From NCBI GenBank assembly GCA_016789405.1, contig JAEUPQ010000004.1, forward strand, positions 149,284 through 213,283: a stretch of 64,000 bases of DNA. Reading direction: 5' to 3'. A program made the translations under genes and the position numbers. The stretch is from Lysobacteraceae bacterium. Lineage in GTDB: Bacteria; Pseudomonadota; Gammaproteobacteria; Xanthomonadales; Xanthomonadaceae. A model generated the notes under the pieces. That model had not been told where the DNA came from and made no database searches. It was given only the letters and a program-made list of their open reading frames with translations. Below are positions 1 through 9,809 of the stretch, piece by piece (the first letter of the stretch is position 1; every line of letters starts with the position of its first letter).

Positions 1-1766
1 TCGCCGACATCCGTTTCGCGCTCTACGACGTGCTGGACAGCGAAGCGCTGTTCGCGCGACTCGGGTTCGCCGATGCCAACCGCGAACTTGTCGATGCGAT
101 CCTCGACGAAAGCGCGCGCTTCACCGAAAGCGTGATCGCACCGCTCAACCGCGTCGGCGACGAACATGGCTGCACGCTCGACAAGGCCACCGGCGCCGTG
201 ACCACGCCGCCGGGTTTCCGCGAGGCCTACCAGCAGTTCGCCGAAAACGGCTGGGCCGGCCTGGTCTCGCCGCCGGAATTCGGCGGCCAGGGGCTGCCGC
301 ATACCGCCGGCGTGCCGGTGAAGGAAATGATCGACGCCGCCAACCTGGCCTGGGGCAACTTCCCGCTGCTGTCGCACGGCGCCACCGAGGCCCTGCTGCA
401 CCACGGCGAAGACTGGCAGAAGGAGGCCTTCCTCAAGCCGATCGTCGAAGGTCGCTGGACCGGCACCATGTGCCTGACCGAACCGCACTGCGGCAGCGAC
501 CTCGGCCTGCTCAAGACCCGCGCGGTGCCCAACGGCGACGGCACCTACTCGATCACCGGCACGAAGATCTTCATCACCGCCGGCGACCACGACTTCACCG
601 ACAACATCATCCACCTCGTGCTCGCCCGCCTGCCCGACGCGCCTGCCGGCAGCAAGGGCATCTCGATGTTCATCGTGCCCAAGGTCAAGGTGAACGCGGA
701 CGGCTCGCTGGGCGAAGCCAACGCCGTGCGCTGCGGTGCGCTCGAACACAAGATGGGCATCCACGCATCCGCGACCTGCGTGATGAATTTCGATGGTGCC
801 GTCGGCACGCTCATCGGCCAGCCGCACAAGGGCCTGATGGCGATGTTCACCATGATGAACACCGCGCGTCTCGCGGTCGGCCTGCAGGGGCTGGGTCTTT
901 CCGACCGCGCCTACCAGAACGCGCTGCGCTACGCCCGCGACCGCCTGCAGATGCGCGCGCTGTCCGGCGCCAAGTTCCCCGACAAGCCCGCCGACCCGAT
1001 CATCGTCCACCCCGACGTGCGCCGCATGCTGCTGACCCAGAAGGCGCTGATCGAAGGCGGCCGCCTGCTCGGCTACCACGCGGCATCGCTGATCGATGTC
1101 GCCGCGCACGATCCGGATGCCGACGCGCGCAAGCGCGCCGACGACCTGATCGGCTTCCTCACCCCCATCGTGAAGGCCTGCCTCACCGAGTGGTCGATCG
1201 AGTGCACCTACCACGCGCAGCAGTGCTTCGGCGGCCACGGCTACATCCAGGAATGGGGCATGGAGCAGCTCGCGCGCGACGCGCGGATCACCACGATGTA
1301 CGAAGGCACCACCGGCATCCAGGCGCTGGACCTGATGGGCCGCAAGATCATGCAGCAGCAAGGCGCAGGCCTGCGCGTGTTCCTCGGCATGATCGGCGAG
1401 TTCTGCAGCACGCACGCCGATGACGCATCACTGGCCGAATTCGTCGGTCCGCTGCGCGACATCGCACAGGAATGGCAGCAGCTCACGATGCAGATCGGCC
1501 AGCGCGCGGTCGGCGATGCCGACGAGCTCGGCGCCGCCGCGTGGGACTACCTGTTCTACTCGGGCTATGCCGCCCTCGCCTACTGGTGGGCGCGCGCCGT
1601 GGCCGCGGCCGACGCATCGTCGCATCCGCAATCGCTGAAGGACGCAAAGCGCGAGACTGCACGCTTCTTCTTCACGCGCCTGCTCCCGCGCACGCGCTCG
1701 CACGCCGCCGCGATCGCCAGCGGCGCCGCACCGCTGATGGGCCTCGACGCCGACGCGTTCGACTGA
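1..1766 (+). CDS. acyl-CoA dehydrogenase, long (about 600-residue) type, 5' end outside window
   Basis: Flavoenzyme that removes two hydrogens from fatty acyl-CoA in beta-oxidation. The reading frame is open from base 3, so the true start lies upstream; the GTG at 30 is internal because the residues before it (ADIRFALYDV) continue the family sequence. Visible are the FAD/substrate signature MCLTEPHCGSDLG, the domain around TGTKIFITAGDHDF, and the C-terminal MYEGTTGIQALDLMGRK, whose Glu is the usual catalytic base region. A further C-terminal helical extension after about residue 460 is typical of the long proteobacterial FadE-like enzymes with a C-terminal extra domain. The gene stands alone, 105 bp before the HNH gene on the same strand. 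Confidence 0.9.
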   Translation, partial: ADIRFALYDVLDSEALFARLGFADANRELVDAILDESARFTESVIAPLNRVGDEHGCTLDKATGAVTTPPGFREAYQQFAENGWAGLVSPPEFGGQGLPHTAGVPVKEMIDAANLAWGNFPLLSHGATEALLHHGEDWQKEAFLKPIVEGRWTGTMCLTEPHCGSDLGLLKTRAVPNGDGTYSITGTKIFITAGDHDFTDNIIHLVLARLPDAPAGSKGISMFIVPKVKVNADGSLGEANAVRCGALEHKMGIHASATCVMNFDGAVGTLIGQPHKGLMAMFTMMNTARLAVGLQGLGLSDRAYQNALRYARDRLQMRALSGAKFPDKPADPIIVHPDVRRMLLTQKALIEGGRLLGYHAASLIDVAAHDPDADARKRADDLIGFLTPIVKACLTEWSIECTYHAQQCFGGHGYIQEWGMEQLARDARITTMYEGTTGIQALDLMGRKIMQQQGAGLRVFLGMIGEFCSTHADDASLAEFVGPLRDIAQEWQQLTMQIGQRAVGDADELGAAAWDYLFYSGYAALAYWWARAVAAADASSHPQSLKDAKRETARFFFTRLLPRTRSHAAAIASGAAPLMGLDADAFD

Positions 1767-1871
1767 GCGCGTCGGACCTGATCGACGCACGGGGCGGCAG
1801 TCCACGCGGACCTCATCCGCTCGACATCCGCCCCGCTGCGCCGCATCGACAAATCGTCACGAAAAGGGTAT

Positions 1872-2651
1872 ATGCTCGGTCTCCATATGGAGGCCGACAC
1901 ACACACGTTGCGCCTGCTCCATCAGGGCGCGTCCCAGACCGGGACTCCGCACCGGGTCGATGATCGCAACGATCGTCCCCCGGCCCTCACCGTCGTCGCC
2001 GACAACGGCGAATCCACGGCACCGATCTCTTCGCAGGTTTCCTCGCAGCACGCACGCGGTGCGCTTCCAGCCAGACTGGACAGCGTGCGCCTGCTGTCGC
2101 TCGACGCACATGGTCGCGTGCTGGACTGGATCAGCTGGCAGGACGCAGCCTGTCTCTATGCGCGCGATGCCGTCGCATGGACGCTCGGCGACCCGTGCCT
2201 CAGCGTGCATGGCGGCATCTGCCGAAGCAGCGGCGAACGCACGGTCCTCGAAGTCCACCCGATCATCGCCTCGCGCGGCCAGGCGCGGGCACATGCGCTC
2301 GACCCCACCCCTGCGCTGACCAACACGGCCTTGTTCGCACGCGACCAGCACCTCTGCCTCTACTGCGGCAAGCACTATGGCCGCGGCACGCTGACACGCG
2401 ACCATGTGATGCCCATTTCCCGTGGCGGCAAGGACACATGGGAAAACGTGGTCGCCGCCTGCTTCCACTGCAATTCGCGCAAGGGCGGACGCACACCGCA
2501 GCAGGCGGGCATGCCGTTGCTGGCAGTGCCGTATCGCCCGAGCTGGATCGAGCACCTGATCCTCAGCAACCGCAACATCCTCGCGGACCAGATGGCATTC
2601 CTGAAGCATCAGTTGCCGAAGAATCCCCGGGGCACTTCGATCGTGAGTTGA
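1872..2651 (+). CDS. HNH endonuclease family protein
   Basis: A 259-residue protein with a C-terminal zinc-ribbon HNH nuclease fold: CxxC at C162/C165, the DH pair D177-H178 in LTRDHVMPISRGGKDTWENV, the second-half Asn192 and a second CxxC at C197/C200. The well-conserved part begins near residue 69 (LDSVRLLSLDAHGRVLDWI), so the first 65 residues may not be translated; ATG 1872 follows AAAAGGG closely and ATG 1887 sits inside the palindrome CTCCATATGGAG (1881-1892). HNH proteins of this short, standalone form are widespread in xanthomonads as housekeeping genes with no known substrate. The start is uncertain, the family is not. Confidence 0.8.
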   Translation: MLGLHMEADTHTLRLLHQGASQTGTPHRVDDRNDRPPALTVVADNGESTAPISSQVSSQHARGALPARLDSVRLLSLDAHGRVLDWISWQDAACLYARDAVAWTLGDPCLSVHGGICRSSGERTVLEVHPIIASRGQARAHALDPTPALTNTALFARDQHLCLYCGKHYGRGTLTRDHVMPISRGGKDTWENVVAACFHCNSRKGGRTPQQAGMPLLAVPYRPSWIEHLILSNRNILADQMAFLKHQLPKNPRGTSIVS

Positions 2652-2926
2652 GTGCTGCCATCCATGGCGCAAGGTCAGACACGATGACACCCCGGCCCGA
2701 CGCTCCTAGACCAGGCTGAGCGCCGACCGACGGCATCTGTTGCGCCGCACAAAAAGCATTACCTGCATCCGCAATTCCGCGCATGGGTTCGCACTTTGCG
2801 CATCGCCGGAAAAGAGCGCCGCAACAAACTGACGCGGAAGGTAAAAAAGCGCCGCAGCGCGCGCGTTGACGTGGCATACCCCCTTGGCGACACTCTCTGT
2901 CTTTTACGGCACACGGGCTGGAAATC
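2652..2926. other. intergenic, no gene seen
   Basis: Between the HNH gene and the 375-residue unknown. TTGACG at 2866 is a possible -35 element for the downstream gene, but no convincing -10 box follows at 16-18 bp. No repeat or RNA was recognised. Confidence 0.3.
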
Positions 2927-4054
2927 ATGTCGCTCACACTCGGCTTGACAGGGATGGACCAAGCCACCGAAACCGCGCTGAAGGCGGCGTTCAAGGACGC
3001 CGGCAGCCGCGTGGGCCACTGGTCCATGGTCGCCGAGAACGATGCCGACTACGTGATCGTCGACATGGACAGCATGTATGGCCCGATGAGCTGGCTCCGC
3101 CTGCATGCCGCCGGAAAGCAGGTGATCGGCCTGACGTCCGCGCCGCGCACCCAGGCGGACTATCTGCTGACCCGTCCGTTCGACGCCTACCATCTGGCCA
3201 GCGTACTCGCCGAGATCAGCGGCGCCCCCGTCGACCCGCCGGCTGCCGCGCCCGCGCCCGCACCGGTCGCTCCTCCCCCTGCTCCCGCGGCACCGCCCGC
3301 AGTGATCGCAGCTCCGCCGGTTGCACCGGCCGCGCCCCAGCCGGCGCCTCCGGCGCCTGTCGCCGCCCCACCTCCGGTTGCCGCGCCTGCGCCTGTCGCG
3401 CCTGCACCGGTCGCAGCGCCCGTCGCACCGCCTGCCGTGGCACCCGCACCTGCCGCCCCTGCCGCGACCGAGGAGCCGGCTGCCGGCAATGGCCGCAATA
3501 CCGCCTTCTCGCACTGGCTGCGCCCCGGCGCATTGACCGGTCGCGCCCGCTACCGCAATGGCAAGGGTCCCGAGCTGCTCATCGACTTCGGGCAACGCCA
3601 GTACTACGGCCCTGCCACGCTCAAACCCCTCGCCGAATACTTCACCACCGTGGTCGGTCTGCGCGACTTCGAACAGCTTGACGACAGCGCCTGGCAGACC
3701 GCCATCGCTTCGCTGGGCGCGGCGCAGTCGCTGACCCGCCTGCAATGGTACGGCGGCCTGCTGGCCGGTGAAGGCAAGTTGCTCCCCGGCTACAGCCCGG
3801 ACGGCCGCTTCACGCTGAGCAAGTGGCCGGAGACCGAGCGCGAGTACCCGCGCCACTTCCGCATCGCCACCGCGATGATGAAAGGCCCGTCCACGATCGC
3901 CGAAATCGCGGCCGCCAGCAGCGTGCCGGCCGAGGACGTGATCGATTTCATCAACGCCAACCTGACCACCGGCTTCGCCGAGCCGGCTGGCGAAGGCGGC
4001 GAGTCCGGCGACAAGGCCGGCGGCGGACTGCTCGGCCGACTGCGCGGTCGCTGA
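2927..4054 (+). CDS. xanthomonad-type unknown protein with receiver-like N-terminus, Pro/Ala linker and winged-helix-like C-terminus
   Basis: A 375-residue protein not assigned to a known function. Residues 1-100 alternate hydrophobic strands and helices with an acidic turn (VIVDMDSM near 45) in a pattern resembling a degenerate response-regulator receiver. Residues about 103-185 are a low-complexity linker of Ala, Pro and Val. The C-terminal half is a globular domain ending with [20 protein letters not shown], which reads like a winged-helix DNA- or protein-binding segment, followed by a Gly-rich tail. No signal peptide is visible, so it should be cytoplasmic. Start ATG 2927 follows GGAAATC. 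A hairpin terminator lies just after the stop and separates it from dxs. Confidence 0.7.
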   Translation: MSLTLGLTGMDQATETALKAAFKDAGSRVGHWSMVAENDADYVIVDMDSMYGPMSWLRLHAAGKQVIGLTSAPRTQADYLLTRPFDAYHLASVLAEISGAPVDPPAAAPAPAPVAPPPAPAAPPAVIAAPPVAPAAPQPAPPAPVAAPPPVAAPAPVAPAPVAAPVAPPAVAPAPAAPAATEEPAAGNGRNTAFSHWLRPGALTGRARYRNGKGPELLIDFGQRQYYGPATLKPLAEYFTTVVGLRDFEQLDDSAWQTAIASLGAAQSLTRLQWYGGLLAGEGKLLPGYSPDGRFTLSKWPETEREYPRHFRIATAMMKGPSTIAEIAAASSVPAEDVIDFINANLTTGFAEPAGEGGESGDKAGGGLLGRLRGR

Positions 4055-4059
4055 GACGC

Positions 4060-4080
4060 ACCGGGACAAATCGTCCCGGT
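4060..4080 (+). terminator. hairpin terminator after the 375-residue gene
   Basis: An 8-bp perfect stem ACCGGGAC/GTCCCGGT with a 5-nt loop starts 6 bp after the stop codon. The following bases (catcctgcgtttcttg) are only moderately T-rich, so it may be a weak intrinsic terminator or a stem protecting the mRNA end. Confidence 0.5.
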
Positions 4081-4128
4081 CATCCTGCGTTTCTTGCCGC
4101 ACCGCAACGGTACGGGGACAATAGACGG

Positions 4129-6060
4129 ATGGCCGTCTCAGTCCCCTCCGTTCCCATCGATGGCGCCCGCTACCCGCGCCTGTCCCGCATCCAGTACCCG
4201 GCCGACCTGCGCAGGTTCGACGAAAGCGAACTGCGCGCCGTCGCAGACGAGCTGCGTGCCTACCTGATCGAATGCGTCGGCAGGAGCGGCGGCCACTTCG
4301 GCGCCGGTCTCGGCGTGATCGAACTGACCGTCGCGCTGCATTACCTCTACGACACCCCGAATGACCGCCTGGTCTGGGACGTCGGCCACCAGACCTATCC
4401 GCACAAGATCCTCACCGGTCGCCGCGACGTCATCCACTCCGTGAAGCAGAAGGACGGCGTCGCGCCGTTCCCCAAGCGCGAGGAAAGCGAATACGACACC
4501 TTCGGCGTCGGCCACTCGTCGACGTCGATCTCCGCCGCGCTGGGCATGGCCATCGCCGCCGCGCGCGCGGGCAGCGACCGGCGCGTGGTTGCGGTGATCG
4601 GCGACGGCGCGATGACTGCGGGCATGGCCTACGAAGCGCTGAACCACGCCGGCGGCATGGACGACGAGCCCAACCTGCTGGTCATCCTCAACGACAACCA
4701 GATGTCGATCAGCGAGAACGTCGGCGGGCTCACCAAGATGCTCGGCCGCATGACCGGCAGCCGCACGCTCAACGCGCTGCGCGAAGGCGGCAAGAAACTC
4801 CTCGGCGACAAGCGCACCAGCAAGTCCGCGCGCTTCGTGCGTCGCTGGGAAGAACACTGGAAAGGCATGTTCGTGCCGTCCACGCTGTTCGAGGAAATGG
4901 GCTTCCACTACACCGGCCCGATCGACGGCCACGACATCGGCGCGCTGGTCTCCACGCTCAAGCTGCTGAAGACCATGAAGGGTCCGCAGCTGCTGCATGT
5001 GATGACGACGAAGGGCAAGGGCTACGACCTGGCCGAAGGCGACCAGATCGGCTACCACGCCGTCTCGCCCTTCGATCCCGAAAAGGGCCTCGTATCCAAG
5101 CCCGGCGCGAAGAAGCCCACCTACACCGACATCTTCAGCGACTGGCTGTGCGACATGGCCGCCGCCGACCCGCTGTTGCTGGGCATCACCCCGGCGATGC
5201 GCGAGGGTTCGGGCCTGGTGCGCTTCAGCAAGGAATATCCGGACCGCTATTTCGATGTTGCCATCGCCGAGCAGCACGCGGTGACACTCGCGGCCGGCAT
5301 GGCCTGCGAAGGCGCGAAGCCGGTCGTCGCGATCTACTCCACCTTCCTGCAGCGTGCGTACGACCAGCTCGTGCACGATGTCGCCACGCAGAACCTCGAC
5401 GTGCTGTTCGCGATCGATCGCGGCGGCGTGGTCGGTCCCGACGGCGCGACCCACGCCGGCAACCTCGACCTGAGCTTCCTGCGCTGCGTGCCGAACATGG
5501 TGGTGATGGCACCGGCCGACGAGAACGAATGCCGGCAGATGCTCACCACCGGCCATCGCTACGCGGGTCCGGCTGCGGTGCGCTACCCGCGCGGCACCGG
5601 TCCGGGCGTCGCGATCACACCGACACTCGACGCGCTGCCGATCGGCAAGGCCGAGTTGCGCCGCAATGGTGCGGGCATTGCCCTCCTCGCCTTCGGCGCG
5701 ATCGTGCCGGCGGCGGAACAGGCTGGCGAAGCGCTCGGCCTGACGGTCGTGAACATGCGCTTCGTGCGCCCGCTGGACCGCGCGCTGATCCTCGAACTGG
5801 CGAAGACGCATGAAGGCTTCGTCACGCTGGAGGACAACGTGGTCGCCGGTGGTGCCGGATCGGGCGTCGCCGAGCTGCTCGCGGCCGAAGGCATCGCCCT
5901 GCCGATCCTGCACCTGGGCCTGCCGGATGCATTCCAGCACCACGCAAGCCGCGAGCAGCTGCTGGCCGAAGCGGGCCTCGACGCCGACGGCATCCGCGCT
6001 GCGGTGTTGAATCGCTGGCCTGCGCTCGGCGAAGCACCGGCCACGCGCGCCACCGCGTGA
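4129..6060 (+). CDS. dxs: 1-deoxy-D-xylulose-5-phosphate synthase
   Basis: First enzyme of the MEP isoprenoid pathway; condenses pyruvate and glyceraldehyde 3-phosphate with thiamine diphosphate to DXP. The 643-residue product has the usual length. Visible features: thiamine-diphosphate motif [18 protein letters not shown] near 158-175 continuing to [22 protein letters not shown] with the catalytic His region near the N-terminus; transketolase middle domain with [14 protein letters not shown] and [16 protein letters not shown]-terminal domain with [18 protein letters not shown] 4129 is chosen because upstream in-frame codons do not match the family. The last codon overlaps the GTG start of the next gene (GTGA), so the two are probably translationally coupled. 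Confidence 0.97.
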   Translation: MAVSVPSVPIDGARYPRLSRIQYPADLRRFDESELRAVADELRAYLIECVGRSGGHFGAGLGVIELTVALHYLYDTPNDRLVWDVGHQTYPHKILTGRRDVIHSVKQKDGVAPFPKREESEYDTFGVGHSSTSISAALGMAIAAARAGSDRRVVAVIGDGAMTAGMAYEALNHAGGMDDEPNLLVILNDNQMSISENVGGLTKMLGRMTGSRTLNALREGGKKLLGDKRTSKSARFVRRWEEHWKGMFVPSTLFEEMGFHYTGPIDGHDIGALVSTLKLLKTMKGPQLLHVMTTKGKGYDLAEGDQIGYHAVSPFDPEKGLVSKPGAKKPTYTDIFSDWLCDMAAADPLLLGITPAMREGSGLVRFSKEYPDRYFDVAIAEQHAVTLAAGMACEGAKPVVAIYSTFLQRAYDQLVHDVATQNLDVLFAIDRGGVVGPDGATHAGNLDLSFLRCVPNMVVMAPADENECRQMLTTGHRYAGPAAVRYPRGTGPGVAITPTLDALPIGKAELRRNGAGIALLAFGAIVPAAEQAGEALGLTVVNMRFVRPLDRALILELAKTHEGFVTLEDNVVAGGAGSGVAELLAAEGIALPILHLGLPDAFQHHASREQLLAEAGLDADGIRAAVLNRWPALGEAPATRATA

Positions 6061-7061
6061 AGGCATTCGCGCGTATCGCGATTGCGGGCGCGCTGCTCGC
6101 GATCGGCGGACTCGGTGGCTGGTGGATCGGACGCGCGCAGCCCACCGCGCCGCCTCATGAAACGGCACCGACCGATGCCGCACCCGCACGACCTGCTGAC
6201 GCGGCATCGCGTGATGCGGCACCGCCGCTGTCGCTGCCGAACACGCACGTCCATCGCGTGCCGAACACCGCGACCGGTCGCCCTTACGAAGTCTGGGTCG
6301 ATCTGCCGCCGTCGTACTTCGAGAACGACAGACCCTACCCCGTCGTCTTCACCACCGATGCCGACTACGGCTTCCCGCTGATCCGCAGCCTGCGTCGTCG
6401 CGTCGGCTCGAAAGGCCGCAACATCGAGGATTTCGTGCTCGTGGGCCTGTCGTACGGCATCGGCGAACAGTCGATGCCGAGCAAGCGCCGCGATTACACT
6501 CCGTCCGATCCCTTCGCCCGTCCCGGCACGCGCCCGTCGAACGCCTACAACCACGACGACACCTACGGCGAAGCCGCCGCATACCGCGACTATCTCGAAC
6601 GCGATGTGTTCCCGCTGGTCGCGGCCCGATATCGCGTCGACATGCGCAGGAAGGTCTACGTCGGCCACTCGCTGGGCGGCCTGTTCGGCGGCTACGTCCT
6701 TCTGACGAAGCCGGCGATGTTCAGCCACTACATCCTCGGCAGCCCGTCGCTGTGGTTCGACCGACGCATGCTGTTCGATCTCGAAGCGACCCAGGCGACG
6801 CAGCGACGCGACCTGCAGGCACAGGTCTTCCTGTCGATCGGCGCGTTCGAAACCACCGGTCCCGACCCGCGCCACCTGTCGACCGACATGGTCGGCGACA
6901 TGGCGCGCTTCGAACGCACGTTGCGCAGCCGTCGCTATCCGGGCCTGCGCATCGAGTCGGAAGTGCTGCCCGACGAGGACCATCTCACCGTGTTGCCGCG
7001 CACGATCACCCACGGACTGCGCTGGGCATTGCCGGGCACGGGCCCGGTGACCGGCAGCTGA
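6057..7061 (+). CDS. exported alpha/beta-hydrolase, esterase D / IroE-like
   Basis: A 334-residue serine esterase related to siderophore and S-formylglutathione esterases (putative esterase family). The start is GTG 6057, overlapping the dxs stop by four bases. Residues 7-25 ([19 protein letters not shown]) form a signal anchor, followed by an Ala/Pro-rich spacer, so the catalytic domain should be periplasmic. The nucleophile elbow GHSLGG lies near residues 203-208 and DEDHLTVLP near the C-terminus supplies the catalytic His. Family members hydrolyse small esters such as enterobactin derivatives; the substrate here is unknown and the link to dxs is positional only. Confidence 0.8.
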   Translation: MKAFARIAIAGALLAIGGLGGWWIGRAQPTAPPHETAPTDAAPARPADAASRDAAPPLSLPNTHVHRVPNTATGRPYEVWVDLPPSYFENDRPYPVVFTTDADYGFPLIRSLRRRVGSKGRNIEDFVLVGLSYGIGEQSMPSKRRDYTPSDPFARPGTRPSNAYNHDDTYGEAAAYRDYLERDVFPLVAARYRVDMRRKVYVGHSLGGLFGGYVLLTKPAMFSHYILGSPSLWFDRRMLFDLEATQATQRRDLQAQVFLSIGAFETTGPDPRHLSTDMVGDMARFERTLRSRRYPGLRIESEVLPDEDHLTVLPRTITHGLRWALPGTGPVTGS

Positions 7062-7080
7062 GCCTTCGGCGCGGCGACGC

Positions 7081-7755
7081 TCAGCGACCTGCGCCGCAGG
7101 CCGGATAGCCTGGAATCGCGGCGCCGAGCCTGATGTCGCGCACCGCCTGCCAGCGATCATTCGCGCGTACAGGCGTCACAAGTCCATTCCCGCCTCGCCC
7201 GCCCCGATGCGTGCGCAGCAACGCAGGCGTGGCCAGTGGGTCGTCGGTGAACATGACATCGTCGACGTAGTACGTCGCGCAACCACGCTCGATCACGTGC
7301 AGATGGATGTGCTCGGGCGTATCGCGCGACGGATAGCTGCCCGGACGGATCGTATCGAAGCGATACCGGCCGTCGGCATCGGTCAGCGCCCAGCCGCGCA
7401 GTGCACCGTGACGATCCGACGCACGGCCATGCGATGTCTTCGGCCGTGGGTACACGCCAAGGGAATCGGTCTGGTAGGCATAGATCACGATGCCGGAACG
7501 CGGCGTGCCGTCACGCGCAAGGACGCGCCCGGTCACCGTCATCTCCTGCCCGGGCGTACCGGCGGGTGCGATCCGCGCCTGCGATCGCAGGCTCCGTGGC
7601 ATGCCCTCGAACACGGCCTCGCAGCCTTCGCAGGGCAGGCCGACCACCGGCTCGCGCACCATGCGCTGCGGCGCGGTGCGCCCTGCATCCTGGGCCATCG
7701 ACAGCGGGCTGAAAACCAACAGGCAAGCGAATTCCAGCACAAGCAACCGTCTCAT
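7081..7755 (-). CDS. secreted intradiol dioxygenase-like protein
   Basis: A 224-residue protein with an N-terminal signal peptide (MRRLLVLEFACLLVFS, cleavage near residue 21) and an intradiol ring-cleavage dioxygenase core. All four expected non-haem iron(III) ligands are present: Tyr102 in GVYPR, Tyr141 in RPGSYP, and His149 and His151 in PEHIHLHV. A CEGCE motif at 42-46 precedes the core, as in the secreted subgroup of this family. Start ATG 7755 is taken over an upstream extension to 7857 because only it gives a clean signal peptide. Intradiol enzymes normally act in the cytoplasm on catechol or protocatechuate; the substrate of exported members is not established. Confidence 0.8.
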   Translation of the reverse strand: MRRLLVLEFACLLVFSPLSMAQDAGRTAPQRMVREPVVGLPCEGCEAVFEGMPRSLRSQARIAPAGTPGQEMTVTGRVLARDGTPRSGIVIYAYQTDSLGVYPRPKTSHGRASDRHGALRGWALTDADGRYRFDTIRPGSYPSRDTPEHIHLHVIERGCATYYVDDVMFTDDPLATPALLRTHRGGRGGNGLVTPVRANDRWQAVRDIRLGAAIPGYPACGAGR

Positions 7756-7881
7756 GATCCAGCCTCCTGTTCCGGACGAAGACACCACACCGGCATCGAC
7801 ATGCCTGCCCACGCAGAAGTTCCACATGCGACACAGCAGCCTCTCCGCGCGGTTCAAGTCGCGCGGGTCAGGTCGCGCAGA

Positions 7882-8934
7882 TCAGGGCTCTTCGATCATG
7901 TAGCCCTTCGCCGCCAGCAGGCTCAGGTAGCCATCGGGCGCCAGCAGCTGGCTGACCGGCAGCAGCGCGAAGGTCGTCTTGTTCCTCGACAGCGCGGACT
8001 CCGCAGCCTCGAACCAGCGCTGACGCACACGCGCCTCGATGTCGTGCATGCCGATCTTTCGCGCAACCGCATTACCGGTCATCGCAGCATTGCAGGCGGA
8101 CCATTGCGTGTTGCGCGCCTGCAGGTCGCGCAAACCTTCGGTATTGCCCTGCGCCCAGGCATTCGCGCGTTGCGCCATCACGCCAAGGTCGACCTCGATG
8201 CGCGTGAGCGTGCGCTCGAAACACGCGGTGTCGTCGAGGGTTTCGCGCTGGAATTCCTTGAGCAAGGCCTTCGGATTCTCGATCTTGATCACCAATTCCG
8301 GGTCGGTGGTCTTCACGTCGTTGCGACGCGCGATCTTCGTCACCGTCTCCTCCACGATGCCATCCTGGCGCAACCCGGAGCGCGAGATCGCCTTCCCGTA
8401 CAGTTCCAGCGCGGCGAACAGCGGCCGCCATTCCTCGACGCCATCGTCACCACCGATGTAGCGCTGCTTCAGGACCGACCAGCGCGCGTACTGCTCGGCC
8501 GTCACCAGTTCACGCAAGGTCTTGCCATCCGGGTTCTTGCGCGCCTTGAGCATCGACGGCAACAGGAACAGGCCTTTGAAGAAGCCCACGTCCGCATCCA
8601 TCCTCATGCCCGGCGGCAGCAGCAATTCCTGCGACTCCGCGACACGGCGCTCGACGGCCGTGGTGTCCCAGTCCATGCGCTTGGGCAGCGGCGTCAGCAT
8701 GCCGAGGATCCACATCGTGTGATCGCCGCGGCTCACCTTCCACAGACCCGGACCAGGCTGGCGCCCGCCCACGACGATCGCCTCCAGTTGCTGCAACGAT
8801 GGGTCATCGACCGTGGTTTTCAGCTCCGCATCATCCTCGGCCGGCGCCGGTGGCGGGCTCTGCGCGAAGGACGACGACGCAAAGGCAAGCGCGAACAGGC
8901 AGGCAGCGAACATCGCGAGCGGACGAGGCGTCAT
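7882..8934 (-). CDS. TraB/GumN family protein, exported
   Basis: A 350-residue protein matching the TraB/GumN family: the N-terminal core LWKVSRGDHTMWILGMLTPLP, the central FKGLFLLP region and a C-terminal TFALLPVSQLLAPDGYLSLLAAKGY segment. GumN is encoded near xanthan genes in Xanthomonas, and TIKI-like members are proposed metalloproteases, but the bacterial function is not established. Residues 4-25 form a signal peptide ending ASSSFAQ, so the mature protein is periplasmic. Start ATG 8934 gives the best signal peptide; ATG 8946 is an alternative. It lies downstream of, and on the same strand as, the binding-protein/VWA operon but 166 bp away. Confidence 0.8.
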   Translation of the reverse strand: MTPRPLAMFAACLFALAFASSSFAQSPPPAPAEDDAELKTTVDDPSLQQLEAIVVGGRQPGPGLWKVSRGDHTMWILGMLTPLPKRMDWDTTAVERRVAESQELLLPPGMRMDADVGFFKGLFLLPSMLKARKNPDGKTLRELVTAEQYARWSVLKQRYIGGDDGVEEWRPLFAALELYGKAISRSGLRQDGIVEETVTKIARRNDVKTTDPELVIKIENPKALLKEFQRETLDDTACFERTLTRIEVDLGVMAQRANAWAQGNTEGLRDLQARNTQWSACNAAMTGNAVARKIGMHDIEARVRQRWFEAAESALSRNKTTFALLPVSQLLAPDGYLSLLAAKGYMIEEP

Positions 8935-9012
8935 CGGCGGATCCATCGGGGGAAAGTGCCGCGCAGTGTCCGACAAAAAAGCGTGACGCGCGCCGGACTT
9001 CCGCTTGCGCGT

Positions 9013-9100
9013 TCAGCCAATCGTGGGCTTGGTCGGATGGCGCATTGGATACGAATTGCCGAGCAGGCCAATCGCTGGGTCGATGAGCCAGCCCTGAGCC
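9013..9100. repeat. degenerate copy of the intergenic 'ctgggtcgatga-ccagcc' repeat
   Basis: The string AATCGCTGGGTCGATGAGCCAGCC here recurs at about 13758-13783 with one substitution, and the flanking GAATTGCCGA matches GCAATTACCGA there. It looks like a decayed relative of the palindromic element at 13718-13785. It abuts the 3' end of the gene ending at 9101. Confidence 0.4.
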
Positions 9101-9736
9101 CTACTGCGTCTGGTACGCGGCGCGCGCCCTGAACTTGCGCTCCAGCGTGCGGCCGCTGGCGACGAGCGCCTCGGCATCGCCTTCGTACGCTTCGTGCGCG
9201 ATCTTGCGCAGGGAGCCGTCGAGCAGGGCGAGCTGGTCGGCCAGTGTCTGCGCCGCCGTGCGGCCGTCCTCCAGCGGCTGGCCGGTGGCGAACGACGGCG
9301 GCAGGCGCAGGTAGCCGTCGAGCAGCTCGGGCAGGTAGCGGCGCAGGGTTTCCTGCACATCGAAGGAATCCTCGACCGACAGCGCGCCGGAATCCTCCAG
9401 CGCGACCAGCCGCGGCAGCAGGTCGTCCAGCGTGGCGCGGATGCCCTGCACGCTCGCGAGCGCGGCCTCGGGCAGCCGGCTGCCGGCCCGCGCGATCAGA
9501 CCATCGAGATGCGCGGCCAGCGTTTCGATCGGCAACTCGATCGGCAACTCGGGCGGAGGCGCGGGCGCCGATGGCCGCGACGGCCAGCCCAGTGCGCCCG
9601 CGGCATACAGCCCGGCGACGATGAGCGGCCAGCCGGTACCGATCACCCCTGCGAACAGCAGCGCCAGCCCGCCGAAGGCGAGCACGCATCCGGCGATGTT
9701 GCGCGGACTGTAGAGGTAGCGCTGGAGTCGGTTCAT
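9101..9736 (-). CDS. membrane protein, XpaC-like, last gene of the binding-protein/VWA operon
   Basis: A 211-residue protein of unknown role. Residues 12-50 contain two hydrophobic segments (AGCVLAFGGLALLFAGVIG and WPLIVAGLYAAGALGW), followed by a Pro-rich linker and a long helical cytoplasmic domain (residues 65-211) with many Leu/Ala heptads. This layout resembles the XpaC-type proteins that accompany toxic-anion-resistance (TelA) genes, but no TelA gene is present and the assignment is tentative. Start ATG 9736 is chosen since upstream in-frame sequence only shadows the VWA gene. It follows the VWA gene by 73 bp in the same direction, implying one operon. Confidence 0.65.
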   Translation of the reverse strand: MNRLQRYLYSPRNIAGCVLAFGGLALLFAGVIGTGWPLIVAGLYAAGALGWPSRPSAPAPPPELPIELPIETLAAHLDGLIARAGSRLPEAALASVQGIRATLDDLLPRLVALEDSGALSVEDSFDVQETLRRYLPELLDGYLRLPPSFATGQPLEDGRTAAQTLADQLALLDGSLRKIAHEAYEGDAEALVASGRTLERKFRARAAYQTQ

Positions 9737-9809
9737 CGATGCGGGGCGGTGGGCGCGTCCGGCACTGTAACCCGGGTGGCGTGGTGGACGGCCGCGGTCA
9801 CCGGATCGG

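Noticed and set aside
30..1766. GTG at 30 as start of the acyl-CoA dehydrogenase
   Set aside because: Family sequence continues in frame upstream to the window edge.
3823..4128. Upstream extension of the dxs frame
   Set aside because: It overlaps the C-terminal end of the 375-residue gene in another frame and has no similarity to DXP synthase.
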